The position numbers and the translations under genes were made by a program. Shown one piece after another: positions 25,169 to 39,005 of a stretch of 64,000 nucleotides of DNA (position 1 is its first letter; each line of letters begins with the position of its first letter). The notes beneath the pieces were generated by a model. The model did not search any database and was not told the DNA's origin. It saw only the letters and a program-made list of their open reading frames with translations. Source of the stretch: Coriaria nepalensis (lineage: Eukaryota > Streptophyta > Magnoliopsida > Cucurbitales > Coriariaceae); assembly GCA_027186245.1 (NCBI GenBank), contig CP114481.1:50437501-50501500 (forward strand). Direction: 5' to 3'.

Positions 25169-26426
25169 TAGAAGAGACTCAGTGACATGACTTTAAGGCT
25201 AAACAAATGCATAGTTGCTTTCAATAGATCAACTGCAAGTTACCCACGAAAGTCATGTTTAAATGCCGAATTTCGTTCGAAGCGATTTAGAAAGATTTAA
25301 TGACTAAAAGAGACACAATAATATGACTTTAAGGCTAAAAAATGAATAGTTGCCTTCAATAGATCAATTGCAAGTTATGCACGAAAGTCGCATTTTAAAA
25401 GCAAAAAGAGAATTGGTTCGAGGTGCCTCCAAACAATTTAATGATTGAAAAGACTGAGTGATATGCTTTTTAATGCTAAAATAATGCATTGTTGTCTTCA
25501 ATAGATTAATTACAAGTTATGTAAGAAAATAATGTTTGAAGGGCGAAAATAGAATTCTTTCGTATTAATTTAGAATGATTTAATGACTCGAAGAGACTCA
25601 GTGACACGACTTTAAGGCTAAACAAATGCATTGTTGCTTTCAATAGATCAACTGCAAGTTACCCACGAAAGTCATGTTTAAATGCCGAATTTCGTTCGAA
25701 GCGATTTAGAAAGATTTAATGACTAAAAGAGACACAATAATATGACTTTAAGGCTAAAAAATGAATAGTTGCCTTCAATAGATCAATTGCAAGTTATGCA
25801 CGAAAGTCGCATTTTAAAAGCAAAAAGAGAATTGGTTCAAAGTGCCTTCAAACAATTTAATGATTGAAAAGACTGAGTGATATGCTTTTTAATGCTAAAA
25901 TAATGCATTGTTGTCTTCAATAGATTAATTACAAGTTATGTAAGAAAATAATGTTTGAAAGGCGAAAATAGAATTCTTTCGTATTAATTTAGAACGATTT
26001 AATAACTCGAAGAGACTCAGTGACACGACTTTAAGGCTAAACAAATGCATTGTTGCCTTCAATAGATCACCTGCAAGTTATGCACGAAAGTCATGTTTAA
26101 AGGCCGAATTTCGTTCGAAGTGATTTAGAATGATTTACAAACTAAAAGAGATGCAAAAATATGACTTTAAGGCTAAAAAAATGCATAGTTGCCATCAATA
26201 GATCAATTGCAAGTTATGCATCAAAGTCGCGTGTTAAATGCAAAAAGAGAATTGGTTCGAAGTGCCTTCAAACAATTTAATGATTGAAAAGACTGAGTGA
26301 TATGCTTTTTAATGCTAAAATAATGCATTGTTGTCTTCTATAGATTAATTACAAGTTATGTAAGAAAATAATGTTTGAAGGGCAAAAATAGAATTCGTTT
26401 GAATTAATTTAGAATGATTTAATGAC
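25169..26426 (+). repeat. Core repeat copy 3, alpha-beta-gamma
   Basis: Units start at 25169, 25588 and 26007. The beta C monomer has the linked variants gaaaggcg and gaacgatttaataac. Confidence 0.9.
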
Positions 26427-27684
26427 TAGAAGAGACTCAGTGACATGACTTTAAGGCTAAACAAATGCATAGTTGCTTTCAATAGATCAACTGCAAGTTA
26501 CCCACGAAAGTCATGTTTAAATGCCGAATTTCGTTCGAAGCGATTTAGAAAGATTTAATGACTAAAAGAGACACAATAATATGACTTTAAGGCTAAAAAA
26601 TGAATAGTTGCCTTCAATAGATCAATTGCAAGTTATGCACGAAAGTCGCATTTTAAAAGCAAAAAGAGAATTGGTTCGAGGTGCCTCCAAACAATTTAAT
26701 GATTGAAAAGACTGAGTGATATGCTTTTTAATGCTAAAATAATGCATTGTTGTCTTCAATAGATTAATTACAAGTTATGTAAGAAAATAATGTTTGAAGG
26801 GCGAAAATAGAATTCTTTCGTATTAATTTAGAATGATTTAATGACTCGAAGAGACTCAGTGACACGACTTTAAGGCTAAACAAATGCATTGTTGCTTTCA
26901 ATAGATCAACTGCAAGTTACCCACGAAAGTCATGTTTAAATGCCGAATTTCGTTCGAAGCGATTTAGAAAGATTTAATGACTAAAAGAGACACAATAATA
27001 TGACTTTAAGGCTAAAAAATGAATAGTTGCCTTCAATAGATCAATTGCAAGTTATGCACGAAAGTCGCATTTTAAAAGCAAAAAGAGAATTGGTTCAAAG
27101 TGCCTTCAAACAATTTAATGATTGAAAAGACTGAGTGATATGCTTTTTAATGCTAAAATAATGCATTGTTGTCTTCAATAGATTAATTACAAGTTATGTA
27201 AGAAAATAATGTTTGAAGGGCGAAAATAGAATTCTTTCGTATTAATTTAGAATGATTTAATGACTCGAAGAGACTCAGTGACACGACTTTAAGGCTAAAC
27301 AAATGCATTGTTGCCTTCAATAGATCACCTGCAAGTTATGCACGAAAGTCATGTTTAAAGGCCGAATTTCGTTCGAAGTGATTTAGAATGATTTACAAAC
27401 TAAAAGAGATGCAAAAATATGACTTTAAGGCTAAAAAAATGCATAGTTGCCATCAATAGATCAATTGCAAGTTATGCATCAAAGTCGCGTGTTAAATGCA
27501 AAAAGAGAATTGGTTCGAAGTGCCTTCAAACAATTTAATGATTGAAAAGACTGAGTGATATGCTTTTTAATGCTAAAATAATGCATTGTTGTCTTCTATA
27601 GATTAATTACAAGTTATGTAAGAAAATAATGTTTGAAGGGCAAAAATAGAATTCGTTTGAATTAATTTAGAATGATTTAATGAC
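26427..27684 (+). repeat. Core repeat copy 4, alpha-beta-gamma
   Basis: Units start at 26427, 26846 and 27265. The beta C monomer has the alternative variants gaagggcg and gaatgatttaatgac. Confidence 0.9.
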
Positions 27685-28942
27685 TAGAAGAGACTCAGTG
27701 ACATGACTTTAAGGCTAAACAAATGCATAGTTGCTTTCAATAGATCAACTGCAAGTTACCCACGAAAGTCATGTTTAAATGCCGAATTTCGTTCGAAGCG
27801 ATTTAGAAAGATTTAATGACTAAAAGAGACACAATAATATGACTTTAAGGCTAAAAAATGAATAGTTGCCTTCAATAGATCAATTGCAAGTTATGCACGA
27901 AAGTCGCATTTTAAAAGCAAAAAGAGAATTGGTTCGAGGTGCCTCCAAACAATTTAATGATTGAAAAGACTGAGTGATATGCTTTTTAATGCTAAAATAA
28001 TGCATTGTTGTCTTCAATAGATTAATTACAAGTTATGTAAGAAAATAATGTTTGAAGGGCGAAAATAGAATTCTTTCGTATTAATTTAGAATGATTTAAT
28101 GACTCGAAGAGACTCAGTGACACGACTTTAAGGCTAAACAAATGCATTGTTGCTTTCAATAGATCAACTGCAAGTTACCCACGAAAGTCATGTTTAAATG
28201 CCGAATTTCGTTCGAAGCGATTTAGAAAGATTTAATGACTAAAAGAGACACAATAATATGACTTTAAGGCTAAAAAATGAATAGTTGCCTTCAATAGATC
28301 AATTGCAAGTTATGCACGAAAGTCGCATTTTAAAAGCAAAAAGAGAATTGGTTCAAAGTGCCTTCAAACAATTTAATGATTGAAAAGACTGAGTGATATG
28401 CTTTTTAATGCTAAAATAATGCATTGTTGTCTTCAATAGATTAATTACAAGTTATGTAAGAAAATAATGTTTGAAAGGCGAAAATAGAATTCTTTCGTAT
28501 TAATTTAGAACGATTTAATAACTCGAAGAGACTCAGTGACACGACTTTAAGGCTAAACAAATGCATTGTTGCCTTCAATAGATCACCTGCAAGTTATGCA
28601 CGAAAGTCATGTTTAAAGGCCGAATTTCGTTCGAAGTGATTTAGAATGATTTACAAACTAAAAGAGATGCAAAAATATGACTTTAAGGCTAAAAAAATGC
28701 ATAGTTGCCATCAATAGATCAATTGCAAGTTATGCATCAAAGTCGCGTGTTAAATGCAAAAAGAGAATTGGTTCGAAGTGCCTTCAAACAATTTAATGAT
28801 TGAAAAGACTGAGTGATATGCTTTTTAATGCTAAAATAATGCATTGTTGTCTTCTATAGATTAATTACAAGTTATGTAAGAAAATAATGTTTGAAGGGCA
28901 AAAATAGAATTCGTTTGAATTAATTTAGAATGATTTAATGAC
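27685..28942 (+). repeat. Core repeat copy 5, alpha-beta-gamma
   Basis: Units start at 27685, 28104 and 28523. It carries the gaaaggcg and gaacgatttaataac variants and looks identical to copy 3 by eye. Confidence 0.9.
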
Positions 28943-30200
28943 TAGAAGAGACTCAGTGACATGACTTTAAGGCTAAACAAATGCATAGTTGCTTTCAATA
29001 GATCAACTGCAAGTTACCCACGAAAGTCATGTTTAAATGCCGAATTTCGTTCGAAGCGATTTAGAAAGATTTAATGACTAAAAGAGACACAATAATATGA
29101 CTTTAAGGCTAAAAAATGAATAGTTGCCTTCAATAGATCAATTGCAAGTTATGCACGAAAGTCGCATTTTAAAAGCAAAAAGAGAATTGGTTCGAGGTGC
29201 CTCCAAACAATTTAATGATTGAAAAGACTGAGTGATATGCTTTTTAATGCTAAAATAATGCATTGTTGTCTTCAATAGATTAATTACAAGTTATGTAAGA
29301 AAATAATGTTTGAAGGGCGAAAATAGAATTCTTTCGTATTAATTTAGAATGATTTAATGACTCGAAGAGACTCAGTGACACGACTTTAAGGCTAAACAAA
29401 TGCATTGTTGCTTTCAATAGATCAACTGCAAGTTACCCACGAAAGTCATGTTTAAATGCCGAATTTCGTTCGAAGCGATTTAGAAAGATTTAATGACTAA
29501 AAGAGACACAATAATATGACTTTAAGGCTAAAAAATGAATAGTTGCCTTCAATAGATCAATTGCAAGTTATGCACGAAAGTCGCATTTTAAAAGCAAAAA
29601 GAGAATTGGTTCAAAGTGCCTTCAAACAATTTAATGATTGAAAAGACTGAGTGATATGCTTTTTAATGCTAAAATAATGCATTGTTGTCTTCAATAGATT
29701 AATTACAAGTTATGTAAGAAAATAATGTTTGAAAGGCGAAAATAGAATTCTTTCGTATTAATTTAGAACGATTTAATAACTCGAAGAGACTCAGTGACAC
29801 GACTTTAAGGCTAAACAAATGCATTGTTGCCTTCAATAGATCACCTGCAAGTTATGCACGAAAGTCATGTTTAAAGGCCGAATTTCGTTCGAAGTGATTT
29901 AGAATGATTTACAAACTAAAAGAGATGCAAAAATATGACTTTAAGGCTAAAAAAATGCATAGTTGCCATCAATAGATCAATTGCAAGTTATGCATCAAAG
30001 TCGCGTGTTAAATGCAAAAAGAGAATTGGTTCGAAGTGCCTTCAAACAATTTAATGATTGAAAAGACTGAGTGATATGCTTTTTAATGCTAAAATAATGC
30101 ATTGTTGTCTTCTATAGATTAATTACAAGTTATGTAAGAAAATAATGTTTGAAGGGCAAAAATAGAATTCGTTTGAATTAATTTAGAATGATTTAATGAC
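28943..30200 (+). repeat. Core repeat copy 6, alpha-beta-gamma
   Basis: Units start at 28943, 29362 and 29781. It carries the gaaaggcg and gaacgatttaataac variants, as in copies 3 and 5. Confidence 0.9.
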
Positions 30201-31877
30201 TAGAAGAGACTCAGTGACATGACTTTAAGGCTAAACAAATGCATAGTTGCTTTCAATAGATCAACTGCAAGTTACCCACGAAAGTCATGTTTAAATGCCG
30301 AATTTCGTTCGAAGCGATTTAGAAAGATTTAATGACTAAAAGAGACACAATATTATGACTTTAAGGCTAAAAAATGAATAGTTGCCTTCAATAGATCAAT
30401 TGCAAGTTATGCACGAAAGTCGCATTTTAAAAGCAAAAAGAGAATTGGTTCGAGGTGCCTCCAAACAATTTAATGATTGAAAAGACTGAGTGATATGCTT
30501 TTTAATGCTAAAATAATGCATTGTTGTCTTCAATAGATTAATTACAAGTTATGTAAGAAAATAATGTTTGAAGGGCGAAAATAGAATTCTTTCGTATTAA
30601 TTTAGAATGATTTAATGACTCGAAGAGACTCAGTGACACGACTTTAAGGCTAAACAAATGCATTGTTGCTTTCAATAGATCAACTGCAAGTTACCCACGA
30701 AAGTCATGTTTAAATGCCGAATTTCGTTCGAAGCGATTTAGAAAGATTTAATGACTAAAAGAGACACAATAATATGACTTTAAGGCTAAAAAATGAATAG
30801 TTGCCTTCAATAGATCAATTGCAAGTTATGCACGAAAGTCGCATTTTAAAAGCAAAAAGAGAATTGGTTCAAAGTGCCTTCAAACAATTTAATGATTGAA
30901 AAGACTGAGTGATATGCTTTTTAATGCTAAAATAATGCATTGTTGTCTTCAATAGATTAATTACAAGTTATGTAAGAAAATAATGTTTGAAGGGCGAAAA
31001 TAGAATTCTTTCGTATTAATTTAGAATGATTTAATGACTCGAAGAGACTCAGTGACACGACTTTAAGGCTAAACAAATGCATTGTTGCCTTCAATAGATC
31101 AACTGCAAGTTACCCACGAAAATCATGTTTAAATGCCGAATTTCGTTCGAAGCGATTTAGAAAGATTTAATGACTAAAAGAGACACAATAATATGACTTT
31201 AAGGCTAAAAAATGAATAGTTGCCTTCAATAGATCAATTGCAAGTTATGCACGAAAGTCGCATTTTAAAAGCAAAAAGAGAATTGGTTCAAAGTGCCTTC
31301 AAACAATTTAATGATTGAAAAGACTGAGTGATATGCTTTTTAATGCTAAAATAATGCATTGTTGTCTTCAATAGATTAATTACAAGTTATGTAAGAAAAT
31401 AATGTTTGAAGGGCGAAAATAGAATTCTTTCGTATTAATTTAGAATGATTTAATGACTCGAAGAGACTCAGTGACACGACTTTAAGGCTAAACAAATGCA
31501 TTGTTGCCTTCAATAGATCACCTGCAAGTTATGCACGAAAGTCATGTTTAAAGGCCGAATTTCGTTCGAAGTGATTTAGAATGATTTACAAACTAAAAGA
31601 GATGCAAAAATATGACTTTAAGGCTAAAAAAATGCATAGTTGCCATCAATAGATCAATTGCAAGTTATGCATCAAAGTCGCGTGTTAAATGCAAAAAGAG
31701 AATTGGTTCGAAGTGCCTTCAAACAATTTAATGATTGAAAAGACTGAGTGATATGCTTTTTAATGCTAAAATAATGCATTGTTGTCTTCTATAGATTAAT
31801 TACAAGTTATGTAAGAAAATAATGTTTGAAGGGCAAAAATAGAATTCGTTTGAATTAATTTAGAATGATTTAATGAC
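30201..31877 (+). repeat. Core repeat copy 7, four units with duplicated beta
   Basis: Units start at 30201 (alpha, with a private cacaatattatg), 30620 (beta), 31039 (beta-like) and 31458 (gamma). The extra unit at 31039 has gccttc as in gamma, then caactgcaagttaccc as in beta. Its A monomer is therefore a gamma/beta chimera, with the switch within a few tens of bases. Confidence 0.88.
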
Positions 31878-34393
31878 TAGAAGAGACTCAGTGACATGAC
31901 TTTAAGGCTAAACAAATGCATAGTTGCTTTCAATAGATCAACTGCAAGTTACCCACGAAAGTCATGTTTAAATGCCGAATTTCGTTCGAAGCGATTTAGA
32001 AAGATTTAATGACTAAAAGAGACACAATAATATGACTTTAAGGCTAAAAAATGAATAGTTGCCTTCAATAGATCAATTGCAAGTTATGCACGAAAGTCGC
32101 ATTTTAAAAGCAAAAAGAGAATTGGTTCGAGGTGCCTCCAAACAATTTAATGATTGAAAAGACTGAGTGATATGCTTTTTAATGCTAAAATAATGCATTG
32201 TTGTCTTCAATAGATTAATTACAAGTTATGTAAGAAAATAATGTTTGAAGGGCGAAAATAGAATTCTTTCGTATTAATTTAGAATGATTTAATGACTCGA
32301 AGAGACTCAGTGACACGACTTTAAGGCTAAACAAATGCATTGTTGCTTTCAATAGATCAACTGCAAGTTACCCACGAAAGTCATGTTTAAATGCCGAATT
32401 TCGTTCGAAGCGATTTAGAAAGATTTAATGACTAAAAGAGACACAATAATATGACTTTAAGGCTAAAAAATGAATAGTTGCCTTCAATAGATCAATTGCA
32501 AGTTATGCACGAAAGTCGCATTTTAAAAGCAAAAAGAGAATTGGTTCAAAGTGCCTTCAAACAATTTAATGATTGAAAAGACTGAGTGATATGCTTTTTA
32601 ATGCTAAAATAATGCATTGTTGTCTTCAATAGATTAATTACAAGTTATGTAAGAAAATAATGTTTGAAAGGCGAAAATAGAATTCTTTCGTATTAATTTA
32701 GAACGATTTAATAACTCGAAGAGACTCAGTGACACGACTTTAAGGCTAAACAAATGCATTGTTGCCTTCAATAGATCACCTGCAAGTTACCCACGAAAGT
32801 CATGTTTAAAGGCCGAATTTCGTTCGAAGTGATTTAGAATGATTTACAAACTAAAAGAGATGCAAAAATATGACTTTAAGGCTAAAAAAATGCATAGTTG
32901 CCATCAATAGATCAATTGCAAGTTATGCATCAAAGTCGCATTTTAAAAGCAAAAAGAGAATTGGTTCGAGGTGCCTCCAAACAATTTAATGATTGAAAAG
33001 ACTGAGTGATATGCTTTTTAATGCTAAAATAATGCATTGTTGTCTTCTATAGATTAATTACAAGTTATGTAAGAAAATAATGTTTGAAGGGCAAAAATAG
33101 AATTCTTTCGTATTAATTTAGAATGATTTAATGACTAGAAGAGACTCAGTGACACGACTTTAAGGCTAAACAAATGCATTGTTGCTTTCAATAGATCAAC
33201 TGCAAGTTACCCACGAAAGTCATGTTTAAATGCCGAATTTCGTTCGAAGCGATTTAGAAAGATTTAATGACTAAAAGAGACACAATAATATGACTTTAAG
33301 GCTAAAAAATGAATAGTTGCCTTCAATAGATCAATTGCAAGTTATGCACGAAAGTCGCATTTTAAAAGCAAAAAGAGAATTGGTTCGAGGTGCCTCCAAA
33401 CAATTTAATGATTGAAAAGACTGAGTGATATGCTTTTTAATGCTAAAATAATGCATTGTTGTCTTCAATAGATTAATTACAAGTTATGTAAGAAAATAAT
33501 GTTTGAAGGGCGAAAATAGAATTCTTTCGTATTAATTTAGAATGATTTAATGACTCGAAGAGACTCAGTGACACAACTTTAAGGCTAAACAAATGCATTG
33601 TTGCTTTCAATAGATCAACTGCAAGTTACCCACGAAAGTCATGTTTAAATGCCGAATTTCGTTCGAAGCGATTTAGAAAGATTTAATGACTAAAAGAGAC
33701 ACAATAATATGACTTTAAGGCTAAAAAATGAATAGTTGCCTTCAATAGATCAATTGCAAGTTATGCACGAAAGTCGCATTTTAAAAGCAAAAAGAGAATT
33801 GGTTCAAAGTGCCTTCAAACAATTTAATGATTGAAAAGACTGAGTGATATGCTTTTTAATGCTAAAATAATGCATTGTTGTCTTCAATAGATTAATTACA
33901 AGTTATGTAAGAAAATAATGTTTGAAAGGCGAAAATAGAATTCTTTCGTATTAATTTAGAACGATTTAATAACTCGAAGAGACTCAGTGACACGACTTTA
34001 AGGCTAAACAAATGCATTGTTGCCTTCAATAGATCACCTGCAAGTTATGCACGAAAGTCATGTTTAAAGGCCGAATTTCGTTCGAAGTGATTTAGAATGA
34101 TTTACAAACTAAAAGAGATGCAAAAATATGACTTTAAGGCTAAAAAAATGCATAGTTGCCATCAATAGATCAATTGCAAGTTATGCATCAAAGTCGCGTG
34201 TTAAATGCAAAAAGAGAATTGGTTCGAAGTGCCTTCAAACAATTTAATGATTGAAAAGACTGAGTGATATGCTTTTTAATGCTAAAATAATGCATTGTTG
34301 TCTTCTATAGATTAATTACAAGTTATGTAAGAAAATAATGTTTGAAGGGCAAAAATAGAATTCGTTTGAATTAATTTAGAATGATTTAATGAC
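31878..34393 (+). repeat. Core repeat copy 8, six units with a chimeric middle
   Basis: Units start at 31878 (alpha), 32297 (beta), 32716 and 33136 (chimeric), 33555 (beta with acacaac) and 33974 (gamma). Unit 32716 is gamma-like at both ends but carries gttaccc and, in B, gcattttaaaagc with ttcgaggtgcctcc from alpha. Unit 33136 starts tagaagagac like alpha but continues acacgac and atgcattg like beta. Confidence 0.88.
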
Positions 34394-35651
34394 TAGAAGA
34401 GACTCAGTGACATGACTTTAAGGCTAAACAAATGCATAGTTGCTTTCAATAGATCAACTGCAAGTTACCCACGAAAGTCATGTTTAAATGCCGAATTTCG
34501 TTCGAAGCGATTTAGAAAGATTTAATGACTAAAAGAGACACAATAATATGACTTTAAGGCTAAAAAATGAATAGTTGCCTTCAATAGATCAATTGCAAGT
34601 TATGCACGAAAGTCGCATTTTAAAAGCAAAAAGAGAATTGGTTCGAGGTGCCTCCAAACAATTTAATGATTGAAAAGACTGAGTGATATGCTTTTTAATG
34701 CTAAAATAATGCATTGTTGTCTTCAATAGATTAATTACAAGTTATGTAAGAAAATAATGTTTGAAGGGCGAAAATAGAATTCTTTCGTATTAATTTAGAA
34801 TGATTTAATGACTCGAAGAGACTCAGTGACACGACTTTAAGGCTAAACAAATGCATTGTTGCTTTCAATAGATCAACTGCAAGTTACCCACGAAAGTCAT
34901 GTTTAAATGCCGAATTTCGTTCGAAGCGATTTAGAAAGATTTAATGACTAAAAGAGACACAATAATATGACTTTAAGGCTAAAAAATGAATAGTTGCCTT
35001 CAATAGATCAATTGCAAGTTATGCACGAAAGTCGCATTTTAAAAGCAAAAAGAGAATTGGTTCAAAGTGCCTTCAAACAATTTAATGATTGAAAAGACTG
35101 AGTGATATGCTTTTTAATGCTAAAATAATGCATTGTTGTCTTCAATAGATTAATTACAAGTTATGTAAGAAAATAATGTTTGAAGGGCGAAAATAGAATT
35201 CTTTCGTATTAATTTAGAATGATTTAATGACTCGAAGAGACTCAGTGACACGACTTTAAGGCTAAACAAATGCATTGTTGCCTTCAATAGATCACCTGCA
35301 AGTTATGCACGAAAGTCATGTTTAAAGGCCGAATTTCGTTCGAAGTGATTTAGAATGATTTACAAACTAAAAGAGATGCAAAAATATGACTTTAAGGCTA
35401 AAAAAATGCATAGTTGCCATCAATAGATCAATTGCAAGTTATGCATCAAAGTCGCGTGTTAAATGCAAAAAGAGAATTGGTTCGAAGTGCCTTCAAACAA
35501 TTTAATGATTGAAAAGACTGAGTGATATGCTTTTTAATGCTAAAATAATGCATTGTTGTCTTCTATAGATTAATTACAAGTTATGTAAGAAAATAATGTT
35601 TGAAGGGCAAAAATAGAATTCGTTTGAATTAATTTAGAATGATTTAATGAC
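34394..35651 (+). repeat. Core repeat copy 9, alpha-beta-gamma
   Basis: Units start at 34394, 34813 and 35232. It is a typical copy with the gaagggcg form of the beta C monomer. Confidence 0.9.
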
Positions 35652-37747
35652 TAGAAGAGACTCAGTGACATGACTTTAAGGCTAAACAAATGCATAGTTG
35701 CTTTCAATAGATCAACTGCAAGTTACCCACGAAAGTCATGTTTAAATGCCGAATTTCGTTCGAAGCGATTTAGAAAGATTTAATGACTAAAAGAGACACA
35801 ATAATATGACTTTAAGGCTAAAAAATGAATAGTTGCCTTCAATAGATCAATTGCAAGTTATGCACGAAAGTCGCATTTTAAAAGCAAAAAGAGAATTGGT
35901 TCGAGGTGCCTCCAAACAATTTAATGATTGAAAAGACTGAGTGATATGCTTTTTAATGCTAAAATAATGCATTGTTGTCTTCAATAGATTAATTACAAGT
36001 TATGTAAGAAAATAATGTTTGAAGGGCGAAAATAGAATTCTTTCGTATTAATTTAGAATGATTTAATGACTCGAAGAGACTCAGTGACACGACTTTAAGG
36101 CTAAACAAATGCATTGTTGCTTTCAATAGATCAACTGCAAGTTACCCACGAAAGTCATGTTTAAATGCCGAATTTCGTTCGAAGCGATTTAGAAAGATTT
36201 AATGACTAAAAGAGACACAATAATATGACTTTAAGGCTAAAAAATGAATAGTTGCCTTCAATAGATCAATTGCAAGTTATGCACGAAAGTCGCATTTTAA
36301 AAGCAAAAAGAGAATTGGTTCAAAGTGCCTTCAAACAATTTAATGATTGAAAAGACTGAGTGATATGCTTTTTAATGCTAAAATAATGCATTGTTGTCTT
36401 CAATAGATTAATTACAAGTTATGTAAGAAAATAATGTTTGAAGGGCGAAAATAGAATTCTTTCGTATTAATTTAGAATGATTTAATAACTCGAAGAGACT
36501 CAGTGACACGACTTTAAGGCTAAACAAATGCATTGTTGCTTTCAATAGATCAACTGCAAGTTACCCACGAAAGTCATGTTTAAATGCCGAATTTCGTTCG
36601 AAGCGATTTAGAAAGATTTAATGACTAAAAGAGACACAATAATATGACTTTAAGGCTAAAAAATGAATAGTTGCCTTCAATAGATCAATTGCAAGTTATG
36701 CACGAAAGTCGCATTTTAAAAGCAAAAAGAGAATTGGTTCGAGGTGCCTCCAAACAATTTAATGATTGAAAAGACTGAGTGATATGCTTTTTAATGCTAA
36801 AATAATGCATTGTTGTCTTCAATAGATTAATTACAAGTTATGTAAGAAAATAATGTTTGAAGGGCGAAAATAGAATTCTTTCGTATTAATTTAGAATGAT
36901 TTAATGACTCGAAGAGACTCAGTGACACGACTTTAAGGCTAAACAAATGCATTGTTGCTTTCAATAGATCAACTGCAAGTTACCCACGAAAGTCATGTTT
37001 AAATGCCGAATTTCGTTCGAAGCGATTTAGAAAGATTTAATGACTAAAAGAGACACAATAATATGACTTTAAGGCTAAAAAATGAATAGTTGCCTTCAAT
37101 AGATCAATTGCAAGTTATGCACGAAAGTCGCATTTTAAAAGCAAAAAGAGAATTGGTTCAAAGTGCCTTCAAACAATTTAATGATTGAAAAGACTGAGTG
37201 ATATGCTTTTTAATGCTAAAATAATGCATTGTTGTCTTCAATAGATTAATTACAAGTTATGTAAGAAAATAATGTTTGAAGGGCGAAAATAGAATTCTTT
37301 CGTATTAATTTAGAACGATTTAATAACTCGAAGAGACTCAGTGACACGACTTTAAGGCTAAACAAATGCATTGTTGCCTTCAATAGATCACCTGCAAGTT
37401 ATGCACGAAAGTCATGTTTAAAGGCCGAATTTCGTTCGAAGTGATTTAGAATGATTTACAAACTAAAAGAGATGCAAAAATATGACTTTAAGGCTAAAAA
37501 AATGCATAGTTGCCATCAATAGATCAATTGCAAGTTATGCATCAAAGTCGCGTATTAAATGCAAAAAGAGAATTGGTTCGAAGTGCCTTCAAACAATTTA
37601 ATGATTGAAAAGACTGAGTGATATGCTTTTTAATGCTAAAATAATGCATTGTTGTCTTCTATAGATTAATTACAAGTTATGTAAGAAAATAATGTTTGAA
37701 GGGCAAAAATAGAATTCGTTTGAATTAATTTAGAATGATTTAATGAC
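35652..37747 (+). repeat. Core repeat copy 10, five units
   Basis: Units start at 35652 (alpha), 36071 (beta), 36490 (alpha/beta hybrid with ttcgaggtgcctcc), 36909 (beta) and 37328 (gamma, with gcgtattaaatgc in place of gcgtgttaaatgc). The order is that of a standard copy with one extra hybrid-plus-beta pair. Confidence 0.88.
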
Positions 37748-39005
37748 TAGAAGAGACTCAGTGACATGACTTTAAGGCTAAACAAATGCATAGTTGCTTT
37801 CAATAGATCAACTGCAAGTTACCCACGAAAGTCATGTTTAAATGCCGAATTTCGTTCGAAGCGATTTAGAAAGATTTAATGACTAAAAGAGACACAATAA
37901 TATGACTTTAAGGCTAAAAAATGAATAGTTGCCCTCAATAGATCAATTGCAAGTTATGCACGAAAGTCGCATTTTAAAAGCAAAAAGAGAATTGGTTCGA
38001 GGTGCCTCCAAACAATTTAATGATTGAAAAGACTGAGTGATATGCTTTTTAATGCTAAAATAATGCATTGTTGTCTTCAATAGATTAATTACAAGTTATG
38101 TAAGAAAATAATGTTTGAAGGGCGAAAATAGAATTCTTTCGTATTAATTTAGAATGATTTAATGACTCGAAGAGACTCAGTGACACGACTTTAAGGCTAA
38201 ACAAATGCATTGTTGCTTTCAATAGATCAACTGCAAATTACCCACGAAAGTCATGTTTAAATGCCGAATTTCGTTCGAAGCGATTTAGAAAGATTTAATG
38301 ACTAAAAGAGACACAATAATATGACTTTAAGGCTAAAAAATGAATAGTTGCCTTCAATAGATCAATTGCAAGTTATGCACGAAAGTCGCATTTTAAAAGC
38401 AAAAAGAGAATTGGTTCAAAGTGCCTTCAAACAATTTAATGATTGAAAAGACTGAGTGATATGCTTTTTAATGCTAAAATAATGCATTGTTGTCTTCAAT
38501 AGATTAATTACAAGTTATGTAAGAAAATAATGTTTGAAGGGCGAAAATAGAATTCTTTCGTATTAATTTAGAACGATTTAATAACTCGAAGAGACTCAGT
38601 GACACGACTTTAAGGCTAAACAAATGCATTGTTGCCTTCAATAGATCACCTGCAAGTTATGCACGAAAGTCATGTTTAAAGGCCGAATTTCGTTCGAAGT
38701 GATTTAGAATGATTTACAAACTAAAAGAGATGCAAAAATATGACTTTAAGGCTAAAAAAATGCATAGTTGCCATCAATAGATCAATTGCAAGTTATGCAT
38801 CAAAGTCGCGTGTTAAATGCAAAAAGAGAATTGGTTCGAAGTGCCTTCAAACAATTTAATGATTGAAAAGACTGAGTGATATGCTTTTTAATGCTAAAAT
38901 AATGCATTGTTGTCTTCTATAGATTAATTACAAGTTATGTAAGAAAATAATGTTTGAAGGGCAAAAATAGAATTCGTTTGAATTAATTTAGAATGATTTA
39001 ATGAC
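37748..39005 (+). repeat. Core repeat copy 11, alpha-beta-gamma with paired private variants
   Basis: Units start at 37748, 38167 and 38586. Alpha has gttgccctcaatag and beta has ctgcaaattaccc. The same pair recurs 2,096 bp downstream in units 39844 and 40263, so this copy and the next (37,748-39,843) form one side of a five-unit duplication. Confidence 0.9.
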
